Positions 1 to 9,175 of a stretch of DNA of 64,000 bases are shown one piece after another (the first letter of the stretch is position 1; each line of letters starts with the position of its first letter). A program made the position numbers and the translations under genes. The notes under the pieces are model-generated. The model saw nothing but the letters and a program-made list of their open reading frames with translations, made no database searches and was not told the DNA's origin. Location of the stretch: IMG/VR virus record IMGVR_UViG_3300045684_000050, positions 52,795-116,794 of that record; one strand, written 5' to 3'. Origin of the DNA: a virus.

Positions 1-126
1 TATATATCTGATAAACCCTCTACTTACTTCTGCAGTTAACTTAGGTGATGCTTCTGGAGGAGTATCATTACCTTCTAAATCTTGAACGGTTGTCTGTGCT
101 GCTTCTTGTAATTCTTCTTCTTCCAT
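1..126 (-). CDS. Partial CDS, N-terminus of an acidic protein
   Basis: This is the first 42 codons of a gene that runs off the left edge of the window. It starts with ATG four bases after the stop of the 885-aa hydrolase gene. The visible N-terminus is very acidic (MEEEELQEAAQ) and then Pro/Ser-rich, and looks disordered. No function can be assigned. The close spacing puts it in the same late operon. Confidence 0.6.
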   Translation of the reverse strand, partial: MEEEELQEAAQTTVQDLEGNDTPPEASPKLTAEVSRGFIRYI

Positions 127-129
127 TAT

Positions 130-2787
130 TTATTGGATTCCAGTTTTTTTATTAATACTATCGAAAAAATCTATATCTGATACAGGATCAGACGCTAACA
201 CAGGACCAACATTAGATGTTGTATTACCACTAACTAATTGATCATAATAAACCAAAGCATTCTCAATCAATGGATTAGTTTTTTTAGGGAGCCCATCACT
301 TTTTCTAGCACTACCATGCCATTTCTTTTTACTCAATCCTTTATTTAAATCAAATCCATCTAAAAATGTAGTCTCATCTCCGACACCTGACTTTGGTAAC
401 TTTTTACCAGGTGCCTTAACAGTAGTTTCATATTGACCTAGAACCCTTTGCATCACATCTTCTTTTGTAATACCGTTCTCTATCATTTTAACTGCAAGCA
501 ATTTAGCACCTGCATCTAATTGTGCATCAGTCCACGTTTCATATGTACCTCTTTTAGGATCTATCTGTAAAGCCTCAAACTCTATTCCAAGGAAATTTGC
601 ATTGATATCATTACTACCTTTATATTTAGCTAAATGTTTTCCTTTTCCACCTCCATGATGTGCAACTAAATCATCATTAACTAACTGTATTATATTTCCA
701 GACTTTGTAACTAAGTAATGGGCAGAAGTGCTGCTGTCTTTTGTAAATGTATCTAATGCACTGGCACTACTTGATCCGGTCTCATGAATCATTATACCAT
801 ATTTCTTAGTGCTTAAATCTGGATTAATAACTTTACCTCCAGAACTTCTTCCTAAATTAGTTTTAGGAACACTATCAGCATAACTATTTATTGTTATAAA
901 GTCACTAGGAATACTAACATCTTTCGTAGAATTATATAACTCTAAAATGCGATTCCTTTCATTAAAAAACCTCTGCTCTACATGTGGATGCTTTCTAATT
1001 ACACTGTTATATGCCTTTACTTTTTGATTAGCAAAATCTACAGCAAATTCTCCACTGTTAGTATACGTCTTTTTAGGTAAACCTTCTAAAGCTTTTTTAA
1101 ATGATACAGGACCCTGATTGTAAGAACCAAACAGAATATCACCAATTACAGGAGACATAACAGATCCTAAATTAACCCCTAAATCATTCAAAACAGTCTC
1201 AACTTTTGGGACTACTTTATTTACAACAAAATCATCTTGTAATCTAGCAAATCCTCCAAAATTTGCATCCGTTGAATCATTGAACCACTTATCTATATCA
1301 TCGTCATGTCCTGATATAGGTCTTCCGTATCCATTCTCTTCAGCATAATTAATAAATTCGTCTAACTTGCCACTCTCCCTATTAAATTGATATAACCCCC
1401 AGGAGTCCTCTTGCTCACCTGTATCCGGATTTATTATTTGACTTCTCATCGCTGGGTTTAAAACAGATCCACTTTCTGCACCTATTGTAATTGGAAATGT
1501 TAAATCATCAATAGTGAAAGTATTACCACTTCTATTCTCAATAACTTCACCTGTACCAGTACTTGATGTTGCTAATTGGTTATTTGCTTTTTTTTTATTA
1601 TTACTATTGCTAAAGGTAGTAGCTCCTAATTCTTCCTCAATAACCTGATCTATTGCATCTCCATTGGCTCCTGCACCAGCCTTCTTAAATGGAATAAATA
1701 TTCTGGTCGTCTTGTCAGGATCAGAACCATATTCTAATTCTATCCCTCCATCTACATCTCTAATTTTCTTGAAATTAGCCTTCGCATAACCAAATACATC
1801 ATTTTGGAAATTAGTGAAATCTACATTAGGATATAACCTAGAAAATGCATCTGTCTGAACCAATGCCCTTTTCTCTCCTTCTGTTAAGTTCTCTCCACTT
1901 CTACCTCTACTGTTATTCCTACTGGCTAAATCAGCTTCAGCTTGAGTAGTAGTAACTCTCCTAGATGCATAATTATCAATAACTTCATTCAGGTAATTAT
2001 TAATTACCGTTTTATCATTAGGATCTCCATACTCAGAATTAGTAGCTATCAACGCTTTTAAATTGTTGTTGAATGCAGGACTATTTCTTAATTGATCAGT
2101 AAACCGAGATACAATGCCTTTTACTTGTTCACTATTTAGATTGACTCCAGTAGTCTCATCAACAAAAACATATCCATTTGGCCCCTGCCTAATATCTAGT
2201 CCTAATTGCTCAACAAAACTATTCAATCTGTCTCCTACTACCTGATCTACATCCATGCTCTGGAATGGAGCCGTAGATAATGATAGATCTCCTCTTTCCT
2301 TCTTGGTAGTATTGTAATAATTTAAAAGCTCTCCCCTAGCTAATGTAGCCAATCCACTATTTACACCCTGCAAATCAGATATATGAGTCTTTAATTCATC
2401 AGCCTTTTGTTGATCATTAATTACATCAATAAAATCTGCATCTTTTAACATGCCTTGGACACCTTTTTGGATAAAAGAAACCTTTGCAGGATTACTCAAA
2501 TCCTCAATACCTAATGATATGTCATCCTCATGGACACCATATTTTTTCTTCAAATCATTAATTACTGATCTCTGATGATCATTGTCAAGTCTTAATCCCA
2601 ATACAGTATCAAAACTTTCAGCAACAGTAGAGAAACCTTCCTCTATCTGATTTAATGTTAACTCTCTGGAATTGGAAATACGATCACTGAAATTTAATAA
2701 CTGATCTACCGGTATTACCGTATTCGATTGTCCAGGTACATATTGTCTTTGTCCTGCACCAAAACTTTTAAAGACGTCGTAGGGCAT
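130..2787 (-). CDS. Virion-associated peptidoglycan hydrolase with lysozyme-like and amidase-like domains (885 aa)
   Basis: Residues about 1-400 are hydrophilic and match nothing I recognise. Residues about 430-600 resemble a transglycosylase or phage lysozyme domain, with a candidate catalytic Glu at 438 (GAESGS) and the fold motif SWGLYQF at 462-468. Residues about 655-800 resemble an N-acetylmuramoyl-L-alanine amidase of the Amidase_2 type: GIMIHETG with His668, SAHYLVTKSGNIIQLV, the HH pair at 710-711 and GIEFEA. Where the family usually has a zinc-ligand His (GHxx), this protein has GQYET at 784-788. The size, the two wall-degrading domains and the position after structural genes suggest a virion protein that opens the wall during DNA entry, not the lysis endolysin. 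The domain calls come from motif reading only. Confidence 0.72.
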   Translation of the reverse strand: MPYDVFKSFGAGQRQYVPGQSNTVIPVDQLLNFSDRISNSRELTLNQIEEGFSTVAESFDTVLGLRLDNDHQRSVINDLKKKYGVHEDDISLGIEDLSNPAKVSFIQKGVQGMLKDADFIDVINDQQKADELKTHISDLQGVNSGLATLARGELLNYYNTTKKERGDLSLSTAPFQSMDVDQVVGDRLNSFVEQLGLDIRQGPNGYVFVDETTGVNLNSEQVKGIVSRFTDQLRNSPAFNNNLKALIATNSEYGDPNDKTVINNYLNEVIDNYASRRVTTTQAEADLASRNNSRGRSGENLTEGEKRALVQTDAFSRLYPNVDFTNFQNDVFGYAKANFKKIRDVDGGIELEYGSDPDKTTRIFIPFKKAGAGANGDAIDQVIEEELGATTFSNSNNKKKANNQLATSSTGTGEVIENRSGNTFTIDDLTFPITIGAESGSVLNPAMRSQIINPDTGEQEDSWGLYQFNRESGKLDEFINYAEENGYGRPISGHDDDIDKWFNDSTDANFGGFARLQDDFVVNKVVPKVETVLNDLGVNLGSVMSPVIGDILFGSYNQGPVSFKKALEGLPKKTYTNSGEFAVDFANQKVKAYNSVIRKHPHVEQRFFNERNRILELYNSTKDVSIPSDFITINSYADSVPKTNLGRSSGGKVINPDLSTKKYGIMIHETGSSSASALDTFTKDSSTSAHYLVTKSGNIIQLVNDDLVAHHGGGKGKHLAKYKGSNDINANFLGIEFEALQIDPKRGTYETWTDAQLDAGAKLLAVKMIENGITKEDVMQRVLGQYETTVKAPGKKLPKSGVGDETTFLDGFDLNKGLSKKKWHGSARKSDGLPKKTNPLIENALVYYDQLVSGNTTSNVGPVLASDPVSDIDFFDSINKKTGIQ

Positions 2788-2789
2788 CG

Positions 2790-4697
2790 TTATCTTTTTA
2801 GGTTGTTTAACTTGTCTGTATATTGCTGTGCAGCATCTTTGAATTGCTTTAACCTTCTTAAAGCTAAATCTCTGTCAGCAGCAGTTTGAGCATTAATAAC
2901 ATCAAGTGTTAATCGCTGAGAAGATATATTGGAAAGATTTTGACCTACTTCTGAATCTATCTGCCTAGATACTAAATCTTCATTTAATAATCTCTGATTC
3001 TTACTATTTATATAATTTCCTAAAATCTGAGATCCTTGAGCTATTTTCTGATTTACTTCTTTTCTGCTTTGTTCGTCAGCAGCAGCTAATTGGCCTTGAT
3101 TGAAATCATTGACATTAGCTAGCTCATTATATTTTGCCTGCTCTTGTTGTCTATTGAAAATCGCTAGATTTTCCCTGGTGCCTGCAGACCTATTTAACAA
3201 TCTAGAAAATAAAATAGGAGCTACTGATGCAGCTACACCTTCAGCCCCCTGAAAACTCTTTACTATATTTTCTCCTTGGCCTAATATAGCATCAGATTGA
3301 GCACTTATTTGCTGAGGAGTAAAACCCCTAAATCTTTCTTCAATAAATTCAGGTCTTCTAAGTCTTACCTTTGGAGTTGTACTCTGAGCACCTAAAGCTA
3401 CAGTGCTACCTACCAATGATATCAAATCATTAGATCCTAGCATGCTAAATATATCTCTATTTTGTTGTTGCCTTTGCTCTCCATTAACAACCACAGCCTG
3501 AGCATCTTGATCTAAGATATCATTTGATCTCTCAAGCAAATTATCTAATCCACTGCCTGACAAACCTAGTGAATCTAATATATCATTTATATTCCCGGAT
3601 CCAGCACTGGCAGCAGCTGTAGAATTCCCTTCTCTTTGAATTAGAGGTGCCATCTGAGTTATAGTATCTGCTCCTTGATCAGAAGTAAAAGAACCATTAG
3701 ATTGACTTGTCAATTCATTAAGTAAATTTGGATCACCTAATACTTGCAATAAATTATTCCTGATAAATAAATCATTTAATGGCAATCCACCTAACAAATA
3801 TTGACCTATTGGGGTTATATCCTGATAATCTAATTCTATATCACCTTTAGCCTGTTCATTCGAAGCTAATAATGCTTGAATAGGAAGTCTCCTGCCCCTA
3901 ATGTTCTCTTTGTTTGTAACATCATCAAGATAACTAAGACCTCTTTTTTGGTCCTTTACCTTAAATTTCCTTCTTATTGTCTTTCCTGCATCAGCAATAG
4001 TCTCGTCACTCTCATTAACATAATCACTTAGCTCTATAGGCTCAGCCTTATAATTGCCTTTCCCTTCTTCATATACAGGAGTAGAATAACCTATAGTTCT
4101 ATCACGATTCTTTTGTGAAAGTTTAAGTTTATTGGAAAGTATATAATCGCCTGCAGATGCAAAATCAGTAACCTTGTTTTTTGACATATCACTATGCATT
4201 TCATCTGAATGCACATCAACTAAACTACCATCCTCCCTGACCATTATTTCATTGTATTCAGCCTGAATAGGAGCAATAATGCCAGATAATTCATCGCCAG
4301 GAGCAAGATTCTCTACATCAATATATCCTCCCTTTCCAAATAATCCAGATCCATCACCTATAGATCTTGAATACAACCTATTTCTTGTCTCGATCCTGTC
4401 TCTCTCCATGTTATTATTCTCCTGTAACCCTCCAGTGATACCACCTAATATGGAGCCTAACAATCCCCCACCTAATCCACCAAGCAATCCAAACTGACCT
4501 AAACCTAATCCACCAAACTGCAAAGCACCTCCAACAGCACCAGCTTCAGAAGTAGCATTGTCGCCTACATTTGTATTTAAAATTGCTTGCCCGGTAATCT
4601 GACCAATAGATGAAGTACTATTCCTTAACCCATCTAAAAACTTTCGCAATCTTTTTCGTTCAAGATCCTGAACATTTCCAACGATATCCTTTGGCAT
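2790..4697 (-). CDS. Putative internal or ejected virion protein with a Gly-rich hydrophobic segment (635 aa)
   Basis: No family recognised. Residues about 50-92 are a Gly/Leu/Ala-rich hydrophobic stretch (LGLGQFGLLGGLGGG), which could insert in a membrane. The C-terminal 200 residues are Gln/Asn/Ala-rich and probably helical or coiled coil (NRQQEQAKYNELANVN). A helical, membrane-active protein next to a cell-wall hydrolase is the usual composition of podovirus ejection proteins. That role is inferred from size, composition and position only. The gene lies two bases from the 885-aa hydrolase gene. Confidence 0.5.
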   Translation of the reverse strand: MPKDIVGNVQDLERKRLRKFLDGLRNSTSSIGQITGQAILNTNVGDNATSEAGAVGGALQFGGLGLGQFGLLGGLGGGLLGSILGGITGGLQENNNMERDRIETRNRLYSRSIGDGSGLFGKGGYIDVENLAPGDELSGIIAPIQAEYNEIMVREDGSLVDVHSDEMHSDMSKNKVTDFASAGDYILSNKLKLSQKNRDRTIGYSTPVYEEGKGNYKAEPIELSDYVNESDETIADAGKTIRRKFKVKDQKRGLSYLDDVTNKENIRGRRLPIQALLASNEQAKGDIELDYQDITPIGQYLLGGLPLNDLFIRNNLLQVLGDPNLLNELTSQSNGSFTSDQGADTITQMAPLIQREGNSTAAASAGSGNINDILDSLGLSGSGLDNLLERSNDILDQDAQAVVVNGEQRQQQNRDIFSMLGSNDLISLVGSTVALGAQSTTPKVRLRRPEFIEERFRGFTPQQISAQSDAILGQGENIVKSFQGAEGVAASVAPILFSRLLNRSAGTRENLAIFNRQQEQAKYNELANVNDFNQGQLAAADEQSRKEVNQKIAQGSQILGNYINSKNQRLLNEDLVSRQIDSEVGQNLSNISSQRLTLDVINAQTAADRDLALRRLKQFKDAAQQYTDKLNNLKR

Positions 4698-4757
4698 ATA
4701 ATAAATTATTTTATAAAATAATTAAAATATTAAAACCTAAAGGTAGTCATTTTTAAC

Positions 4758-4780
4758 CAAAAGTGAAAGGGTAACTTTTG
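4758..4780 (-). terminator. Weak hairpin after the 338-aa gene
   Basis: CAAAAGT and ACTTTTG form a 7-bp stem with a 9-base loop directly after the stop of the 338-aa gene, in an 83-base intergenic gap. Only a mixed TTAAAAA stretch follows on the minus strand, so this may be an RNA-processing or stability element instead of a terminator. Confidence 0.3.
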
Positions 4781-5797
4781 TTATGATAGGCCAGTAAAAA
4801 GATGATCGTCATAGATTTTCAGCCAATCCGGATAATTATGAGCACTACTCGATAGGAAGTTGTTATTTACATGGCCTCGTCTCATGAATGTTCCTAAAGC
4901 CATAGTTAGTTCATCGTAAGGTACATGGTATAAATCTCTCTCTGCAATGTTATGGGCATCGACCCATTCTTCCTTGTGTACTACAAATAAATTTCTATAG
5001 GTATTATCCTTGAATATCCTATACATATGAGTATACATCTCTTTCAAAGCATAAGCAGTAACAGCACTAATAAAACTCTCTATTTGAGGAATCATTACAG
5101 TTCCATCTTTATCCTTAGATTTACCTAGATAACTCAACAGAACTAATCCTTCTTTAAAATTAGTTTTAATTTTACCATTATAGATTTCGTATTCATAATC
5201 AGTACCTAAAGAATCATATAATCTAAGATTAAGACATTCATTAATATGAGAATCCTTCATATTGAAAAAAGGTGCCCTATTTGGTCTCATAAGGAAAAAC
5301 CTCCGATCATAAGGACTACACTTCTCTTTCTTTTCATTCTCCGAATATCCCCGGACATGTCTTGTTAACCAGTACTCTGTTCCTGAAGCTAACTCGTGCT
5401 GAAGATGTTTAGACGCTAATACTACAGGATGATCACAATCATCTTTATCACATTTATCACAATTCTTAAATACTGTATATGTACAACCTTCAGTAGCTTT
5501 CTTCATCCAACCCTGGATCTCTTTTCTCCAATGCATATGCCTTAACTTTTGATCAGTAGACCCACAAACCATAACAACACTATTGAATCCATCCGGAAGC
5601 TTTCCTTCCTTATTGTCAATATGAACAACAGTCACCATATGTTCCATCCATGACTTAGGCACCATTCGACTTACATAACCATCACAGACAGACTTTAAGA
5701 ACATCTTTAAATTAGATACATACATCCTGTCATCTTCAGGAATTCGCATCATAATCTCAGCCAATATGCTGTCTAATGTAATTAACTTGTAGTCCAT
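4781..5797 (-). CDS. Hypothetical late protein with a Cys/His cluster (338 aa)
   Basis: No family recognised. The protein is mixed alpha/beta with many aromatic residues. A cysteine cluster near residues 110-120 (CDKCDKDDCDHPVV) could bind zinc. It lies two bases from the 196-aa gene in a run of genes between lysis and ejection-type genes, so a structural or virion-accessory role is possible but not shown. Confidence 0.45.
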   Translation of the reverse strand: MDYKLITLDSILAEIMMRIPEDDRMYVSNLKMFLKSVCDGYVSRMVPKSWMEHMVTVVHIDNKEGKLPDGFNSVVMVCGSTDQKLRHMHWRKEIQGWMKKATEGCTYTVFKNCDKCDKDDCDHPVVLASKHLQHELASGTEYWLTRHVRGYSENEKKEKCSPYDRRFFLMRPNRAPFFNMKDSHINECLNLRLYDSLGTDYEYEIYNGKIKTNFKEGLVLLSYLGKSKDKDGTVMIPQIESFISAVTAYALKEMYTHMYRIFKDNTYRNLFVVHKEEWVDAHNIAERDLYHVPYDELTMALGTFMRRGHVNNNFLSSSAHNYPDWLKIYDDHLFTGLS

Positions 5798-5799
5798 GG

Positions 5800-6390
5800 C
5801 TAACTTTCTTCTAGTGCTTCAAAATCTTTAATGTATTTGTTCTTTATTTTTTCCTCTATGATATTTATCAACTTACGGTACCCTTTAGCTTCCTTATAAC
5901 CCCTTGAAAAAGAAGAATGATAATTAGTATTATACATCCTATTAAATCCAGACTTTCTATGCTCTAAGAACATATTATATGTCCTGAAAAAAGAATCTAA
6001 TGCTAGAACTGTTTTATTAACAAATACACCTTTCTTTTCGTCAAACATTTTTCCTCTAGCCCTTTTAAACCTTCGCTTTAATTTGCGAACAACAAACTTA
6101 CCCCATCCTGCAGGTAGATCTAAAAACTTATAAGACTCAGCCATCTCCTCCCAAAAATAAAACCCAATTCGCATTAATATCTTCTTATATAATCGAAATG
6201 ATTTTATCGCATTATTCCCATCCATATAACCTATATACCAGTAATAAAAACTTTTTAAAGGAACCCACCTTACAGCATATTTATCAATGGTGCCTTTGGA
6301 TATTGCTTCCACCACCATTTTCTCAAACTTAATATGCGTCTCTAAGTCCGTCGTATTTTTATTATATTGATATAGTAAATCTAATGGCAT
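5800..6390 (-). CDS. Hypothetical basic protein (196 aa)
   Basis: No family recognised. It is rich in Lys/Arg and aromatic residues, with a strongly basic block near the middle (VRKLKRRFKRARGKMF) and another near the C-terminus. This suggests nucleic-acid or membrane-surface contact. It abuts the gene on each side within three bases, which indicates cotranscription. Confidence 0.45.
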   Translation of the reverse strand: MPLDLLYQYNKNTTDLETHIKFEKMVVEAISKGTIDKYAVRWVPLKSFYYWYIGYMDGNNAIKSFRLYKKILMRIGFYFWEEMAESYKFLDLPAGWGKFVVRKLKRRFKRARGKMFDEKKGVFVNKTVLALDSFFRTYNMFLEHRKSGFNRMYNTNYHSSFSRGYKEAKGYRKLINIIEEKIKNKYIKDFEALEES

Positions 6391-7110
6391 CTATAAAGGA
6401 TTTACCGTCTGTGAAGCATCTTTGTCATCTGACTTGACATCAGTAGCTAATGTTATATTCAATAAGCCAGCAAGTAACTGTATACATCTCTGGACAACCG
6501 ACTCTTGATACTTAGGATCTAAGAAAAACTCTTGGTCTAAGAACTTACATATTGTCTTTTCATCACAAGTCTCATACTTAACTAAATCTAATGGATTCGT
6601 AAATGGGCCTTCTACACTTAATGTCTTTGGCTTCGCTCCTTCTCCATGCAACACATATAAACTTTTCTTACCGGCACGATCTTTTATACTGTAAATATTG
6701 CCAGATGAAATAAATGACTTTCTCGATCCAGAAAACATAGATAAGTCTCCCCAATTGATAAAATCAAAATTGGTGCCATCAGGTAAAGTGATTTGCTTCA
6801 ATTGATCTCCTAAAAATTCCGGAAGATGCTTTTCAGACTTCATCCAGGTACATCCTACAGGAGGCAGACATGGACACTCATTTAAATCAACTTCACACAT
6901 ATGAACACAATCAAGAAAATATTGATCGATAGTTTCTCTAATTCCGGCCTTTAATTTAGTCTCTTGTTGATTAAAAATAACAGCATTCTTGACCATCATA
7001 AAAAAACGATACACTAACATATTTGGAAGTGAAATTGCTCGCTGGGGATGCAAACTCTTATCCTCTAGTGGTAAGCGAATATCATCAATATATGATTGTA
7101 TAGTCCTCAT
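6391..7110 (-). CDS. Hypothetical late protein (239 aa)
   Basis: No family recognised. The protein is soluble with no signal peptide or membrane segment. It has a short Cys-containing loop near residue 75 (CVHMCEVDLNECPC). Its start lies directly after the stop of the 17-codon basic ORF, and its end abuts the next gene, so it belongs to the same transcript as the lysis genes. Confidence 0.45.
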   Translation of the reverse strand: MRTIQSYIDDIRLPLEDKSLHPQRAISLPNMLVYRFFMMVKNAVIFNQQETKLKAGIRETIDQYFLDCVHMCEVDLNECPCLPPVGCTWMKSEKHLPEFLGDQLKQITLPDGTNFDFINWGDLSMFSGSRKSFISSGNIYSIKDRAGKKSLYVLHGEGAKPKTLSVEGPFTNPLDLVKYETCDEKTICKFLDQEFFLDPKYQESVVQRCIQLLAGLLNITLATDVKSDDKDASQTVNPL

Positions 7111-7164
7111 TTATCTTTTACGTTTACCCTTCTTCTTTGGATTTTTATTCTTGTTTTTTCCCAT
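7111..7164 (-). CDS. Very short, highly basic ORF (17 aa)
   Basis: The ORF encodes MGKNKNKNPKKKGKRKR, 10 of 17 residues Lys or Arg. It exactly fills the gap between the spanin candidate, which ends 10 bases upstream, and the 239-aa gene, whose ATG follows its TAA immediately. The tight fit and clean start-to-stop frame suggest a real peptide, but at this length chance cannot be excluded. If translated, it would be expected to bind RNA, DNA or anionic membrane. Confidence 0.35.
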   Translation of the reverse strand: MGKNKNKNPKKKGKRKR

Positions 7165-7174
7165 GCCATAATTT

Positions 7175-7684
7175 CTATATTTTAGTAGCCAATAAATATC
7201 CAGCGGCCCCCGGAACTAAATACTTTAGCTTCAAAGGACCAAACCCAAAACTAATAATATTTTCAAAAACAGATTTCCTTTTTAATTGCTTGACTTCTAA
7301 CTCTAACTTTTCAATCAAGACATTAGACTCATTTATACTCTTTATGCTCATGTTATACATGGTAGCATATCTCTGAATTTGCATATCCTTCTCTTCAATC
7401 TGCATTCTTAGATTGTCCTTGATATTCACCAAAGACCCTACTACTAAGCTATCTGACTCTATCTGTTTGCCTAATGAAGCAATATACTTATAATTCTGCT
7501 CTATCTCATTCTTGAGCAATGGATTCTCCTCCCATGCTTTATAAAGACTATGCACAACCCAATCATCCAATACAAAAGTCTTGGTCTTAGCTTGGTATAG
7601 TTTTATTCCTACCTGTGAACTAATACTACTGGATAGTATCAGACTTGTAGAAAGTATTAATAAGATGTATCTCAAGCTCTGCAT
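7175..7684 (-). CDS. Exported coiled-coil protein, outer spanin-like candidate (169 aa)
   Basis: An N-terminal hydrophobic signal (YILLILSTSLILSSS) is followed by a helical and coiled-coil body (residues about 50-130, heptad-like KDNLRMQIEEKDMQIQ). A C-terminal hydrophobic tail (LVPGAAGYLL) could reach the outer membrane. The first 58 bases overlap the end of the preceding 141-aa gene in another frame, as in Rz/Rz1 spanin pairs. There is no lipobox, so a unimolecular or unconventional spanin is possible. Function is inferred from position after the endolysin gene and from topology. Confidence 0.45.
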   Translation of the reverse strand: MQSLRYILLILSTSLILSSSISSQVGIKLYQAKTKTFVLDDWVVHSLYKAWEENPLLKNEIEQNYKYIASLGKQIESDSLVVGSLVNIKDNLRMQIEEKDMQIQRYATMYNMSIKSINESNVLIEKLELEVKQLKRKSVFENIISFGFGPLKLKYLVPGAAGYLLATKI

Positions 7685-8051
7685 TATTATAGATTTTCTT
7701 TGACATTAATTCTTCTCTAGCTGCTTTCATTTGATCTAGTGCTTTCGCTCTGGTCTTATTTGACCAAGCTAACTTCTTATTCCTGTCTATGTGCTCATCC
7801 AAATTTCTACTCAATACCTCATTCAAAATCTCCAAATCTGCAATCTCATTAGAGGTTACATTTATGCTATCTTGATATATTTCCAACACTTGATTAATTG
7901 AATCTATGTATTGCTTATGCTTATCGATAGCTAACTCATTGTCACTTGTACGCGTAAAAAACCACCAATTCAATATAAAGCTACATATAAATAAGACACT
8001 AAGCAATATTGTCTTATTGTATGATATAAATGCTAGTATTTTTTTAGCCAT
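7626..8051 (-). CDS. Membrane-anchored coiled-coil protein, inner spanin-like candidate (141 aa)
   Basis: One N-terminal transmembrane helix (TILLSVLFICSFILNWWFF, residues about 14-32) is followed by a long periplasmic helical region with heptad character (residues 40-120). That is the layout of inner-membrane spanins (Rz). The gene starts two bases after the endolysin gene and overlaps the next coiled-coil gene. The endolysin, inner and outer candidate order matches a Gram-negative lysis cassette. Confidence 0.5.
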   Translation of the reverse strand: MAKKILAFISYNKTILLSVLFICSFILNWWFFTRTSDNELAIDKHKQYIDSINQVLEIYQDSINVTSNEIADLEILNEVLSRNLDEHIDRNKKLAWSNKTRAKALDQMKAAREELMSKKIYNNAELEIHLINTFYKSDTIQ

Positions 8052-8053
8052 GG

Positions 8054-8593
8054 TTATTCTCCTATAAAATTAGTAATCGCATAAACAGTGCTCTTTGCCC
8101 TGATACTTCTAAATATCCCATCATTACCATTGTCACCCATATCACTCGTATTGGCCTCCACCGTATATAGATAGTTGCCGTGACTTTTGAGATAAAGACC
8201 TACGTGACCTATTCTACCTTTACTTTCTCTCCAATAAGTTACTGCGTCTCCTGGCTTCGCATCCGTAATCTTACCTCTTTTATTTTTCACGTAAACAGCT
8301 TCTGACTTCTTAAACCACGAAGGGCTCCAAGCACTATTAGGATTATTAAGAATACCACACTCTCGATATATGTAAGATGTAAATAGAGCACAATAGGGGG
8401 TGCCTTTGCTAAATCCCATTGAACGCTGAAGTTTCTCTATAAAATCCCCATCATTATTATTCGTTTTCTCTCTTATACCAATATAGGTTTCTGCACATTC
8501 AATAACACATGATCTATCACTTGACTCATTTGCATAAACAGGTCCACATAATATAATAGACAATGCAATAAGAAACTTTGGCAATATTTTCAT
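8054..8593 (-). CDS. Exported CHAP-type endolysin (179 aa)
   Basis: A Sec-type signal peptide occupies residues 1-21 (ILPKFLIALSIILCGPVYA). The mature part has the CHAP (NlpC/P60-like) pattern: Cys68 in GTPYCALFTSY, His130 in RIGHVGLYL and Asn148 in VEANTS, with PGDAVTYW between them. CHAP enzymes cleave peptide or amide bonds of peptidoglycan. Export by signal peptide means lysis may need the holin only for triggering or depolarisation. The leader has a strong SD-like AAGGAGG unusually close to the ATG. Spanin candidates follow and a holin candidate precedes it. Confidence 0.78.
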   Translation of the reverse strand: MKILPKFLIALSIILCGPVYANESSDRSCVIECAETYIGIREKTNNNDGDFIEKLQRSMGFSKGTPYCALFTSYIYRECGILNNPNSAWSPSWFKKSEAVYVKNKRGKITDAKPGDAVTYWRESKGRIGHVGLYLKSHGNYLYTVEANTSDMGDNGNDGIFRSIRAKSTVYAITNFIGE

Positions 8594-8631
8594 CCTCCTT
8601 GGCTTTTAATTCACGGAATTCTTTAACATTA

Positions 8632-8639
8632 CAAAGATA
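8632..8639 (-). promoter_or_regulatory. Bacteroidota -7-like box upstream of the endolysin gene
   Basis: On the minus strand TATCTTTG matches the TAnnTTTG -7 consensus exactly, about 40 bases upstream of the endolysin ATG. I saw no TTTG box 19-21 bases farther upstream, so the site is only half supported. Confidence 0.25.
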
Positions 8640-8648
8640 ATCTTTTTT

Positions 8649-9077
8649 CTATAATCCGGTTGGAGGTGAATTTAGAATCGCAAAAATTATTGAGAATAAA
8701 AAAACAACAGAAATAGTCGCTCTTTGCCATCCTTCAAGCTCAGCAAACTGTCCATTAAATATCCCCTCAATGCCTTTATGGATAGAATTGAAACCTATAA
8801 ATATGAATACCCTGGCAAGCAAATATATCGTAAGAAACGACACCATCTTAGTTATCAATATTGAGATAACAGGTAATTGCAAATTATAAATTTCAACAGT
8901 TCCTGGATCTGATCCGACATTTTCTAAATAATCCTTAAACCAATATAATCCTATAAATATTGTAAGTATTATGAACGTTGCAGGCAGCTCCTTTAGCTGT
9001 TTTAATGTAGTCCATAAACTCCATTTCTCTTTCACTAATTTTTTCATTGAATCTATTTTTAATTTGTATTGTGCCAT
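8649..9077 (-). CDS. Membrane protein, holin candidate (142 aa)
   Basis: Three hydrophobic segments are visible at about residues 33-48 (TFIILTIFIGLYWF), 70-95 (ISILITKMVSFLTIYLLARVF) and 120-138 (ATISVVFLFSIIFAIL). The N-terminus is basic. It lies immediately upstream of the endolysin gene in the same direction. Small size, three membrane helices and this position fit a holin, but no holin family is recognised by sequence. Confidence 0.5.
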   Translation of the reverse strand: MAQYKLKIDSMKKLVKEKWSLWTTLKQLKELPATFIILTIFIGLYWFKDYLENVGSDPGTVEIYNLQLPVISILITKMVSFLTIYLLARVFIFIGFNSIHKGIEGIFNGQFAELEGWQRATISVVFLFSIIFAILNSPPTGL

Positions 9078-9175
9078 TTCCTGTGATTTTAGTTAATATT
9101 TGATACACTCAAGTATTTCTAAAACCGGAATTTAATATTGTTTTTAAATCCTATTTATGTTTAAGCTCATATCGC

